Assembly: GCF_015706575.1 (NCBI RefSeq)
Contig: NW_024037050.1
Span: 2,418,001-2,482,000 of the forward strand
Direction of reading: 5' to 3'
DNA: 64,000 nt
Source of the DNA: Patiria miniata
Taxonomy: Eukaryota > Echinodermata > Asteroidea > Valvatida > Asterinidae
The notes under the pieces are model-generated. The model did no database searches. It was not told where the DNA came from and saw only the letters and a program-made list of their open reading frames with translations. Of the stretch, positions 9,553 through 22,600 are shown in pieces (positions within the stretch are counted from its first letter, which is position 1; each line of letters opens with the position of its first letter). The position numbers were made by a program, and so were the translations under genes.

Positions 9553-10616
9553 AATGACCAGGCCATGTTCATCCAATAGGCACAGTAGGCACTGTGCCTA
9601 GGCCCTACGAAAAATTTGGGGGCCTTTACGAAAAATGTGAGGGCCTACGAAAAATACCACAGTGTGCCAACGTGCTTTTAGAGCTATCAGTTTTGCCTGT
9701 CTTGTTTAGTACATCATGAAATTAGTGCTGGTGCTTAGGGCAGAGTAGGGCCTACGAAACACTGGTGCCTAAAGGGTATACGAAACACTTAATCCGAACC
9801 TGGAAATGACTACTATATACCCAGTGAATTTCTGCCCGAAAATTGAATTGGTATCGCTCCAGAGAAAATAATCAAAGGTGGTTCTAAGAAGTGTGCAAGC
9901 GGAATCCAGTTACGAGACCCCAAAATTGTGAATGTGTTTTCTGTTTTATCCGATTGTTGAAGTTTGGTAGGCATCCTAAAGATTTTGAGCAATTTTTGTT
10001 GCTGTTGTGTTGTAGTCGTTTTTTGTGTGTGTTTCTTTCCAATAATTAAGTTGATGCCCTGCTGCAAGGAGCAGATAGCGACCACCCTTTGATTTGGGGT
10101 ACCTGCGCCCTTTTGTCGATAAAATTGTGATTCTCATCGGTTTTTTCTCTGGAATTAAATAGGATATATATTCATTATAGAGATGTTTTTCTTTTCAATA
10201 CGACCTTCAAACTGGAATCCTCAAACTCATATTACTGTAACATAAGTGCATTTTCAAGCGCTCCATAGAGATTTCTGCGTGTAAGTTCCCGACCCTTCAC
10301 TCCATGCAATCGAATCAGCCACCGAAACGTTCATTGATTCTGATATTTCCGGAGCCTTCGTAACGCAACACTGGGAATTCTCAATCTTTAAGTTTATAAC
10401 TGTACCTACCTGCATTAAAAATAGAACAGAGAGCGGTTTCAACTCGCCTAACATCGTGGTTATTTTTGCGGGTATGCTTTTTGCACGCGTCCGCCTTTAA
10501 GATATGCTGGTACAAAGTAGATCAATAATAACCACCGAACTTCATTGCCTGCTTCAGTGACTAAAGGACCACACGTTTTTCTGGACCTCTTCAGTTTAGT
10601 CGCTGCCTCCAACGTG
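9553..10616. repeat. Right arm of the long inverted repeat
   Basis: Inverted copy of 1-1077. Near 9590-9665 it carries three short repeats of a TTTTCGTAGGCCC-type unit (reverse strand). The arm ends with the motif CCAACGTGCT, 39 bp before the P450 start codon, so the P450 5' leader and core promoter must lie in or beside this repeat. I saw no clear TATA box in the last 150 bp. Confidence 0.85.
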
Positions 10617-10654
10617 CTCGTATCTCCGGTAGGTGTACGAGCTCAAACCTCGTC

Positions 10655-13600
10655 ATGTCCATCACGCTTGTTCTGATCGCGCTGATCGTTGGGCTGTTCG
10701 CATGGTGAGTAACATAGACCATTTTCTCGCTTAATTTGAAATATTTTGGGTTCTACGTTGCTTGGAATTTTATCAACATCTATAAAGTGTGTCCCAAAAA
10801 AAGGGCCCGTCTGACTATTTTTTTTTTTAAATATCTACAAAACTGTGAAGTCAATTTCAAAATGTTTTTATTGTGCAGATTCTCCTTATCCTTGGCCTGA
10901 ACCCCTATGAGTTTCATTTAATTTCAGTCACGTATCACTACACAATTGTCAATTGATCACAACAACATTTTTGGACACTGTGACCAACAAGTTCCTTGCC
11001 TTAATGACTTTCGGTGCAGTGTCATGTAAGCTGTGTAAAATCCTGCATGCTGTGAAAAGGGCTGCGGTTGGGATTTGAATCGTTTGCCTGGCTATCAGTC
11101 ATCATGGCAATGCATCAGTTTAATGCTTAAGGGCAAATGATTCCAATCCCAAACCACCTCAGTTTTTTCACAATCAAAAATTTTCAAAATTGACATCATG
11201 GTTTTGTAGCTATTTCAAAAATAGTCAAATGACACTTTTTGAGGGACATACATGTATAATTTAAAGAAAAAATGTGCACGTTTATGCTCCGAACAGGAGC
11301 TGCGTACCTTTCACTTGGGTGATTTTTGTTTGATTTTGTCCACAAGGAGATGATGTCAAAATGTAGTTTAAATGGTTGGTTCTACTAAAATTCTACCACT
11401 TTATGTTAAACATGACTTGAAGATGCAGAAGAGAAAACGAAACCCTACATTTCTTTTTCTTTGCCTCCGATGATATTCTCTTAGGAGCTGGTACAAGAGA
11501 CGAACCTATTTCAAGACGTTGGGGCTGTCCGGCCCGCCTCCCCTACCGATCGTTGGCAATATGCTTTCGTACGGCAAGGTAAGCTGAATTGATCTCTGTC
11601 TTCCAATCACCAGAACAAAAGCAAACCTCGGCAAAGACATTACGGTGACATCCAACAAAGTTATCACTTTACAGTGAACATTTTCAGAAATCTACAGGGT
11701 GATGCAGAAAGAAGGAAACCCACTTTTGACAGCAATTTCCACCTACTTGTCGAGCATATTTCAAAACTTCAATTAAATGGTATTAAAACATTGATCTTTA
11801 AACATAAGTGACGAAAACAACTGATTGCAATTTCATATTTTGTCTCTGTGATATGGTAGTTTACAAATTTCATGTGCCAAACCTGTTTGTCCACAAACTG
11901 CTTTTTTCCATCCGCTTGACTGAGCTCCGGAGCTTGATTTGAAGAAAAAACAATACCACACTAGACTTGCACGTGGACAACAGTGATTTTGGTGACTTGT
12001 ATTCCAATTGGCAGAATAACACTATTCTTGCAATTTTTTTAAAGATTTTTTTCGAGTTAAGTTAAGTTCAAATAACTTAACTTTTAATCATTTGAGTCAA
12101 GACTGAATCATTGTGTTTACTGTCAAATAGTGTGTTTCAAGTATGAGAAACTAAGACATATTGCGAAATATTCGTGGCGATTTTTGTCTGTTTTCCTCTG
12201 CAAGTTTTCGTTCATTCATAGAGGTGGGAAAACGTCCATGTTTCACTCTATTTAATGGGTATTCATTCATCAATTCGTAGAACGGTATAAAAGAATGATC
12301 AGTGATGGTTGACAGCTGAATTTTGTGATTTTGTTTTAATTAAAATAGATATAACTTGGGAATAGAGTATGCAAAGTACATGAAATTTTCACAGGTTAGC
12401 CTACTAGTCACTAACATACACTTTATCTCTATCTTATTGTTGTGAACTGGAGCGAGCCACATATTAAAAAAAATTCGAATTCTGTAACTTTCTTTTGGTC
12501 TCACCCTGAATACACATCCAAGCTATCACTGTATAGGCCTACACTCGCAACCTTATGTATTGCGATTGTCTCACTTTGTCTCACGCAGTAACATTGGCTG
12601 CCGCGCATAATGTCCATAAAAAAAACACTACCAGCCAAAACACTTCAACCTACCAGCTTTTTTTTACCAATCCTGTGTCTGTTAACGGCCTTTTGCACGA
12701 GTCGGCCATATTGAATTGAAAGTGAGGCAAACTCTTAATTTTTGGAACTTGCCAATAGAAATGAAAGGAAGTTAATTACTAATTCATCCCAGTCTGCTTC
12801 AATGAATAGTTAAAACTTTGTAATTAAACATTAAAAAAAATGACAGAAAAATAAGGCTGCATTTTAGGCCTGCATAAATAGTCTGGCGCCATTCCATTCA
12901 ACAGTTAACAATGAATGAAATACATTTAGGGAACTCGCCAAAATGGCCAACTCGTGCATAAGGCCAATTCGATGTTATACAATATATTCAGGTGTTGTGT
13001 TGAACAAAATATGAACGTTTCACATTCGTGCAAGGGAAAAATAAATTCATTCGGTGACAGATGGAATGTTCCATTCCACACGGCTTCGCCTCGTCACCTC
13101 ATGAAATTGTTCTTACCATTGCACTCACAAACATTCAATATTTGTATAACATCAACTATATAATCCACAAATCCACAGTGCCAAGCAAAGTATAACATAC
13201 CAATACATATAACAATTGATATCCCACACCCTCCCCCACCCTTCCCCACCATCCACCACCCCCACAAAGCGCGTTTCTTATGGGAGGGGTTGGGACATAT
13301 GGGGTTAGTGGCGTAACTGAAAAGCCCATTTAAAACCTCGTCTGACCATCACCTCAAATGTCATTTTGATCATTTGATCCATGCCCTGAAAACAGTTCAC
13401 AAGTCGTTAAATTTCATTGCATTGTAGGCCCAGGCGGCTAAAACGATTTCTGGACTTTATGATCTTTTTTTTTTTGCTGCAGGGTATGCATGTAGCACAT
13501 GAAGAATGGACCAAGCAGTACGGGAAAACATTCGGGTAGGTTTTTGTCACCGTGTCCTGTAGCTAGCGTATTGTAACGGCGGTGCCGGGCCGCCGGCAGA

Positions 13601-16600
13601 GGGCGCCAGCACGGACCCACGGTGCAACCGTAGCGTTGGGACCCCTGCTGCTGGGCCAGGGAGACCCGTTGCCAGACTGCGCCGACTCAGTAGTGTGACT
13701 TTTGTATAGCGTTCTTTTTGTTGTGAGTTGTATAAGGAGAGAGCCTCGTGTAAAGAAAGTGGCAAGAATAAATGGCCGGAGAGCCCCGAAACCCTGAAGA
13801 ATAGTGTCTGTGGTTTCCTTCGTCTGGCGTGTGAGAACCCTAGATTCGTTCGACGTTACATTGGTGGCAGCGGTGGCATGTCTGACGGAGGAAAAACAGG
13901 TAGAATTTGGAGTGTTTTTCGCCATGAATACACCGGGTCGAGTTAGTCTGGCGTCCGACTCGCCACTCGGCGGGTACGCACGCTGGATCAGGGCCTCGCA
14001 GAGCGTAAACCAACCTGGTGAGATGGCCAGCAAAGCGTTCGTCACGTTAGATGACTCGGAGTTGGACTTTTTCAGTGTTTCGGGGAGCCAGCTAGGCCCA
14101 CATGCTACATCCCATGGAGAATCGCGCCGCACTGTGCACCACGGCGCAACAGACGCTCTGTTCCACTCGGAACACTGCCGAGTTGCGCCTGTTGATAAGG
14201 CGGGGCTGGCCGGGCTTGATCGTCCGGAGACACCCCGCATCAACACACGTGCCAGGGCCCACGATGGGAACAGCCCCGTAACACACGCACCATACAACGG
14301 ACGCATGTTTTCCTCCGGAACAGCTCCGTTTCACAAACACCAATTCACCGGGTGCACGTTCCCCCCGGAACTGCCCCGTAACACACACATTCATACAACG
14401 GATGCATCCCATGGGGAATCGCGTCGCGCTGTGCACCACGGCGCAAAAGACGCTCCGTTCCACTCGGAACGCTGCCGAGTTGTGCCTGTTGATAAAGCGG
14501 GGCTGGCCGGGCTTGATCGTCCGGAGACACCCCGCATCAACACACGTGCCAGGGCCCACGATGGGAACAGCCCCGTAACACACACACCATACAACGGACG
14601 CATGTTTTTCTCCGGAACAGCTCCGTTTTACAAACACCAATTCACCGGGTGCACGTTCCCCCCAGAACTGCCCCGTAACACACACATTCATACAACGGAC
14701 GCATCCCTTGGGGAATCGCGCCGCACTGTGCACCACGGCGCAACAGACGCTCTGTTCCACTCGGAACACTGCCGAGTTGCGCCTGTTGATAAAGCGGGGC
14801 TGGCCGGGCTTGATCGTCCGGAGACGCCCCGCATCAACACACGTGCCAGGGCCCGCGATGGGAACAGCCCCGTAACACACACATTCATACAACGGACGCA
14901 TATGTTTCATCCGGAACGGCTCCGTTCCACGGACACCAATACACCGGGCACGGTTTCCCTCCGAAACGGCCCCGTTCCGCGCATGTACAAGCGCCGGATG
15001 CGTGTTCCCTGGCGAAGTTGCTCCGCACGGGATTCAATGGAGCGGAGCTGGCGAAGTTGCTCCGCACGGGAATCAATGGAGCGGAGCCGGTGAAGTTGCT
15101 CCGCACGGGAATCAATGGAGCGGAGCCGGTGAAGTTGCTCCGCACGGGATTCAATGGAGCGGAGCCGGTGAAGTTGCTCCGCACGGGATTCAATGGAGCG
15201 GAGCCGGCGAGGTTGCTCCGCACGGGAGTCTATGGAGCGGAGCCGAGGGAGTTGCGCCGCACGGGAGTAAATGGAGCGGAGCCGAGGGAGTTGCGCCGCA
15301 CGGGAGTAAATGGAGTTGAGCCGACAGGGTGGCTCCGCACGGGAGTTAATGGAGCGGAACCGTGGAGTTGCTCCGCACGGGAGTCAATGGAGAGGAGCCG
15401 GCGCAGTTGCTCTGCACGGGACTCAATGGAGCGGAGCCGATGGAGTTTCTCTGCACAGGGGTCAATGGAGAGGAGACCCGGGGTGGGCCAAGAGGAGAAC
15501 CCAGAGGTGATCCCAGAGGTGATCCAAACGGAGAACCCAGAGGAAAACCCAGAGGAGACCCCAGAGGTGACCCCGGAGGAGACCACAGAGGAGACCAGGA
15601 GACCCAAGCAGATACCCCAGCGGAGGCGCCGCCTTGTTCGGGGACGAACAAGGGTCCTCGGAGGGGGCTGTGTAACGGCGGTGCCGGGCTGCCGGCAGAG
15701 GGCGCCAGCACGGACCCACGGTGCAACCGTAGCGTTGGGACCCCTGCTGCTGGGCCAGGGAGACCCGTTGCCAGACTGCGCCGACTCAGTAGTGTGACTT
15801 TTGTATAGCGTTCTTTTTGTTGTGAGTTGTATAAGGAGAGAGCCTCGTGTAAAGAAAGTGGCAAGAATAAATGGCCAGAGAGCCCCGAAACCCTGAAGAA
15901 TAGTGTCTGTGGTTTCCTTCGTCTGGCGTGTGAGAACCCTAGATTCTATCGACGTTACAGTATATCAATTCGTCTTGTCAGTGATGATCGATTTATTTGT
16001 CTCTCTTACTTTCAAAACGCTGTGTATCTAGACCAATGTACCGGCATTCTTTAGTACTCTAGTGTAGTGTACACCTTTTTATGGCAAACCAGGTATTTGC
16101 ATACATCTTGCGATTTCCGGTAGTGTTGGCGGTTAAACGTGATATGGAATGGCATAGAATGAAAATACAGAGCTTAAGGCCCCCCCAAAAAAAAAAATAG
16201 TCGGTCTCTGGTCAGCGCCCGCGTCGATTTTAATCATGCGCGTCAATTTATTTTTTAAATTTTCCGCTTTAGCTACAACAGCGATCTCTATTGCCGCACC
16301 ACCTCAAATGTTTGTACCAAGAAGCACCAAGGAATGGGGAAATTGCACAGAGGCAAGTGATGTAGGGCACCAAGGCAAATGATGGAGGACACCAATGTAT
16401 ATGAGGACACAACAAGAGCAAAATAGTACCCACCTTGTCTGTAGCCTACAATCCAAGCTTGAAAAAAAAAGCCGACCAAAAAAAAACCGCGTTGCCGCAT
16501 CAATTCCGGAACTTTGGTCTGACCAGAGACAGACTATTTTTTTTTTGCCTAATACGCACAACAATGCAGAAAACAATTGTTGTTGTTGGAAACCAAATAT

Positions 16601-19600
16601 CGTATATTTCGTCATGTAGCCTAAATATTTGGCATTAGTGTCGTTTTTTCCCCTCAAACTACCTGATGCCGTACGTATTTCAATGGGAACGTACCAGAGG
16701 ATGGCTCGTCCCGACACTGTATCCAAAAGCGCTACACGCACGGTTTACGCTGATCTCTTTCACATGACAAAACAAATGGGTAGGAAACAGAAAGCATTGT
16801 GGGAAGTTTGCCACAGTGATCACTGCACGCGTATCTCCAAGGCGCATGTGCAATTACCAACAATTTAAGAGCCAAGAGAACAGTGCAAGTGGCATACTAA
16901 GGTGGGGGCATTCCCACCCTTTCTATCGACCGTAAGGTCTGGATAGACTGGTTCCCGCTCCTATAATATGGAGACCGGTAGCTAGTTTTCATGTAAATCC
17001 GTTGATGGGATCACCTCTGCGCATGCGCAGTATATCTATATATATTTATTTGAAACGATGTTTACATTAATTTTCGCTCATGGATGACAGTTGAAAGCAT
17101 GGCTATCGGATAACTGACTTTTATCAGTGCCTCTCTTTATTGATAGTTGCCAGGGACACTTTCGAATTCAGAGAAAATCGAAAATCATCACCACACAAAC
17201 TGCGCATTAGTAGAGTCAGTGCTCTGATCATATTTGTACCGTTCATTTCTGTTTTCCCTTTCAACAGCGTGTTTGAGGGAGCTAGGAAGGCCATTATTAC
17301 ATCCGACCTGGATATCATGCAAGAGGTACTCATCAAGCAATACAACAAGTTCTGCAATCGCCAAGTAAGTACATTAGGACACAGAAAATGCAAACTTTCT
17401 GTCAATGTCGGGTACTTCACTGCCTGGTATGCAATCGATCTAGTGCGTGATTATTGCGTAGAGGAACCAGTGAGAAGGTGAGAGATCTCACTGTTAGACT
17501 GGTTTCCGCTCATTCTCCTGAAGACTAGTGAGGGAACCGGGAACCAGTTATATTCGTGCACGCTTTTGAGTACGGGAGATTGGACCTTTCGACGATCGTC
17601 CCCACCTGGCCCCCATAGGAAAGCACACAAATAAAGCGTGACGTCATCATGTCTCTGGCTTCTGTCAACATATTGAAAGAACTGCACACGTAGGCCACGT
17701 TCACTCATTGAAAATGTGCAAGTTGAAAACGACATCTTTTTTTTTTAACGAAGGGCGTCCATATGAAAACAATTCTACAAAGTTGTCCCGAGGTTTTGGA
17801 ATTGCAGGTATACCCTTATAAAAATGACAAATCTGGACCGAATCCACTTTGATTTCTAATGACCTTCATCTCGCTGCCCAGAGTATTAAACTTCGTTCCG
17901 GTGCTTGAATCCCATCCGGAACTCCGTGACGCTCTGATGAATTTAACGTATTAATTTAAACAAATATGTAGCACCAACAATAATAATGTCTGGCAAGCCA
18001 ATTTCATAAGCTACTTTTAGACGAACAAAATACTGAAATTACTCAATCCGTTCAAAGGATATAACCATTGAAACACAATGACCCTAAAACCCCTTTCGTC
18101 GAAACATGTTATTTCAAGAATCGTCGTCACAATTGTCTTCAAACATCACCAGCGATAAAATCTCAGTTTAAAAGTTAAAAATATTCAACAAAGTCCCTTT
18201 GAAGGTCCGTCTTAAAAAAAAAGGGATTTTATAAAACACACTGTTTGCCCAACCAGGATTGTTAATAAAGATATTGTGTACTACAGTCGTTGAAACAAGT
18301 ATTCTGTGCCATTTTCTTTGTTGTTCCAAACAGTCAGAATACACAAAAAAGTCTTTTGGGGGGGGGACGAAACAGGTTTTAGGGTCATTGCATTTAATTG
18401 AGCAATATTTCAGTATTTTTTTGATCTAAAAGTAGTTTATGAAATTGGCTTCCCAGTCATTGTTATCTTTACTGCTACATACGTTTTTTAAATATGAAAT
18501 ATTTTGGGGGGTTTGGGTTCCGCTTTTTTGTACTCACCCTGTAGCTTCTTCTTTTTTAGTAATATAAGGCAACAATGTTCATCCTACACTTTTCAACAAC
18601 AAAAATAAGCCAAAACCAATGTGTACGTGTCTTGGTTACCAAAGCGAAGCTGGTTGACTGACAAGCTGGCTAGTTAGCTAGCTTTCCTGTATGTTCGCTG
18701 GCCGGCTTGCCGGTTGACTATCTGGCTTGCTCCCCCTGGTTGGCTGACTGGCTGGCTGGCTGCCTCCCCGGGTTGGTTGGTTGGTTGGCTGACTGGTTGG
18801 TTGTCTGGTTGGCTGACTGGCTGGTTGTCTGGTTGGCTGACTGGCTGATGGCTGGCTGTCTAGGGGGAGCTAGCTGGATAGCTAGCTATAATGATTTTGT
18901 TGGCTGGCTAGCTCGTCGACTTGGCGGTATATGACTTATCTGGCTGGCTATCTTATTGGCTATTGGCCTGTAGGCTGGATTACTTGCCTGTCGGTTAGTT
19001 TGCTGGCTGGGTAGCTCCCCTATTAGCATGGCTGATTGGCTTGCTGATGGCCAGTTGACCGGCTGTCTTGCTAGCTAAATTGGCTGATTGACGTGCTGGC
19101 TGGTTGGTTGGCTGGTTGGCTGGTTGGCTGGCTGGCTGATTATTGGCTTGCAATCTTGTCGACTGGTCGGCTGGCTAGCTTATTAGTTGGCTGATTGGCT
19201 CGCTGGCTGGCTAATTGGTTGGTTGGCTGGCACGCTGGCTTGCAAGCTGGCACTTTGTCCGGTTGGCAGGCGGCTGGCTGGCTCGCCGGCTGGCTGTCTG
19301 ACCGGCTGACTAACCATAGCTGGTGAGCTGACTGGACGAGTTTGTGGTGGTAGAGGTGGCACTTTAACCCATGCTTGCCAGAAAACTAATAGACATTGTA
19401 CATTTCAAAAACCTAAATATTACAATTTTTCATCTTTTTCTTCCGACAGGAATATCCGCTCCGGCCGAAGCTCTTTAAAAACGATCTTCTGAGTTTAAAA
19501 AATGAGCGCTGGAAACTTATGCGAAGTATGGTAGCATCGACCTTCAGTAAAACCAAAATGCAAAAGGTTGGTCCAAACCAGGCAGTTCCACAAATCATTA

Positions 19601-22600
19601 AACAAACATGGCATTCAACTGAAGCCCACACATTTCAAGAACTCAGTCACAGTGTCAAAATGTCAGAGTTTGTTGCAGTTTCCCTTATTATACAATTTCT
19701 TAACCAAACTGACGCTGTAACTTTTATTACGTACCAGTAATTATAGTGAAGAATAAACTTTTTTTTAGCCGGGATGTGCCTGGCTTTGGTATGGGCTGTA
19801 GCGTATGAAGATACTCCAAATCGCAGTCTAGAATTTACACCAGAATGATCTTTTTAACCATTAACTTGATTACATCGTTTAGATGGCGGGTTTGATCGTG
19901 AACCGGTCGGAGATGCTCATGAAGAACGTGAACAAGCTTTGTAGCGAAGGAAAGAGTATCGAGATTTCCAAGTGAGTATTTTGTTGCCGTGATATCCAAT
20001 ATGCATGTGCGGGTCTGTTTATGAAGCTGTTTTTAACACTTCAGTATGTCCCGAAAACTATTTTTGAAATTACTAGGCCTTTAAAACCATGAAGTCAATT
20101 TTGAAAATGTTTGAATGCGCAGATACTACATGTCCTTGGCCTAAACCCCTAGTTTCATTTAATTTCCTTCATGCCTCACTGCACAAAGTATTGATCTCGA
20201 TATCATGTTTGGTCACTGTGACCAAGTTCCTTGCCTTAATCAATTTCAGTGTTGTGTTATGTGAGCTGTTTAAAATCCTGCATATTGTGAAAAAAAGGCT
20301 GATGTGATTTGGGATTGGAATAACTTTCCCATGATGACTGTTAGCCAGGCCAATGATTCCAATCCCAACCGCAGTCTTTTTTACAAAATGCAGGATTTTA
20401 CACAGCTAACATAACACAGCACTGAAATTCATTAAGGCAAGGAACTTGGTAACAGTGTCCAAAATATGTTGCTGTGATCAATTGGCAATTGAGTAGTATT
20501 GCGTGACGGAAATTAAATGAAACTCACAGGGGTTTAGGCCAAGGATATGGAGTATCTGCACAATTAAAAAGTTTCAAAATTTACTTCATGGTTTTCTTGT
20601 TATTTCAAAAATAGTCAGACGGGAGCTTTTTGAATACATAAAAAACAAGGCATCGAAAAGCAAGGCATACAGGCCAATTGCACCGAGCGTTTCATGTGTA
20701 TGATAAACACTGTGATATCATTTTGTTGTGTTAAATACAGAATGCTGGGCAGCTTTGCAATCGAGTCTGGCGCCCTGTGCGCATACGCTACAGAGATAGA
20801 CTCACAGAATCTGGACGACACCACCTTCATTGACATGGCCGAATTATTCTTTCAAGGATTCAAGGAGCAACAGACTACCTGGGCGATCACCCGTAGGTTT
20901 TAGTGTCAAAAATTGATCCCCAATTCCTTTCTTCACTCTGTCTACGATTGGAACGGCATCTTGTTGGTTTAGGCGGCCACAGGGAAGATAGTTTGTCGGG
21001 GCTCGGGTCGAAAATCTAGTTTCTTTAAAATCTCGATTAGTATACTCCTTGATCTTATAATCTAAATTTGTAACCTGCCAGCCGCGAATTGTATGTCAAG
21101 TTCAGAAATATTATATGCATACAGAGCCGGTTGGTAGTTGACAATCTTGTTTTTATGAGGTTTTTTTTTATTTTCCTGCAGTGATGATGCCCTGGATGGA
21201 GCCGGTCCTTCGTTGGTTAGGATTCTCCTTACATCCGATGAAATCCGTAAATTTCTTCAAGAGTATTGTCGTGGATATTATTCACGAACGCAGGGCGGAC
21301 CCTAACCAAAAGGTGAGTCGACCATTTTGGCCAGGCAATTAACTAAGTCAGTGCGGCGCGTTTTACGGCACAGAAGTGAGGATTTTATCACGTGCCATTT
21401 CTGAAATCTCCCAAGATTCTTGGACATTAGAGTTAGCCAGATATAATAGATCAACCATGTATTGGCACCACTACTAATCACAGTTTTATGCTTTTGACTC
21501 TGCGAACATTACCAACCTCTGTACAACAAAACTAATCCTTCACAGTGACTTTCTTGATGAGTTGCTTGACTCGAATTAAGTTTAAACCCATTTATCTATT
21601 TTTAAATTAACCACACCCTTTTACAAATCCAAGGACTACGTGGACTTCTTGCAACTTCTGATGAACGCCCACAAATACCAGGACGAGGACACGCCCGAGG
21701 ATGAGAAGGTCTACGTGGATTACAAGCGCGCCCTCACCGAGGATGAAGTCACTGCCATGGTAAAACAACCCAATGAATGATCAATTTTAATTTTTTTCAG
21801 GATTTTTGGTTCTTTACATTTCGTGAAGAGCAGGTTCTCGGAAACACATCAGTTAGTGTGAATCAACCACGTATGGCCAGCATCGGATTAAATCCTTTTT
21901 ATATCTCACATATTTCTTTGTTGATTATTCTTATTACAATATTTTTGAATAAAAAAAAGGTGACAGTCGAAATTGTTTTGCACACAGGCCGTTGTTTTTT
22001 TTCTCGGTAACTACGAGACAACCACCACCGCCTTGTGCTTCACTTCGTACCTTCTGGCGACCAACCCAGAGGTCCAGGAACGGCTGATCGATGAGATTGA
22101 TAACGTCATCGGGGAGAGGACTTCCCTCACGTATGGAGACGTGTCTAAGTTACCATACCTAGACATGGTCCTACACGAATCAATGAGGATATACCCGCCA
22201 GCCATTGAGTACGTATTTGTATGCCCGACTGGTTAGGATTGTTACATTCTTACTTTGAATAAAATCGAGTGTTTTGGAAATGATTTTGGTTTTACTCCAG
22301 ACACCGCATACAAACACTAACCGTGAGTTAAAGCACAGCCATGCCAGAGACTACATGTACTCCTAATTTGCATACGACTTGTGCCAGATTTTTGAACATG
22401 CAAAATGATCCAATAAGCCTTTTCGGAGTTCCAACTGCGCATTCATAACCTGTGGCAACGCGCATTATTTGTCTCAAATGGCCTTTGACATCATCGCGCC
22501 ACTGACTTTACAAAAAGGCTGCTTGTGCATTGTGGGTACTGTCAAAGGGCATTTGAGACAAACAATATGCATTGCCACAGGTTACGAATGCACGCAGTTG

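Larger units (their letters stand above)
13572..15959 (+). mobile_element. Non-autonomous LTR retrotransposon in P450 intron 3
   Basis: A 2388-bp element with two direct LTRs of 289 bp, flanked by a 4-bp target duplication GTAT (13568-13571 and 15960-15963). A probable primer-binding site (TTGGTGGCAGCGGTGG) follows the 5' LTR at 13861, and a polypurine tract (about 15658-15668) precedes the 3' LTR. The interior of 1.8 kb has no gag, protease, RT or integrase motif; it consists mainly of two sets of tandem repeats. The TGT..ACA ends and 4-bp duplication suggest a Gypsy-type relative, but the family is not certain. The LTRs are about 98% alike, so the insertion is young. As a non-autonomous element it looks whole. 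It begins 36 bp after the exon 3 donor. Confidence 0.9.

Noticed and set aside
1-10616. A Polinton-like element with 1-kb terminal inverted repeats
   Set aside because: The interior holds only a LINE, simple repeats and family R; none of the genes expected of such an element is present.
13804-15093. 429-codon frame as a possible host gene
   Set aside because: It starts inside the 5' LTR and runs over tandem repeats of the LTR element. It is reported only as part of that element.
15018-15797. 259-codon frame with 13-residue repeats
   Set aside because: A product of the 39-bp tandem array plus LTR sequence, with equally long frames on other strands.
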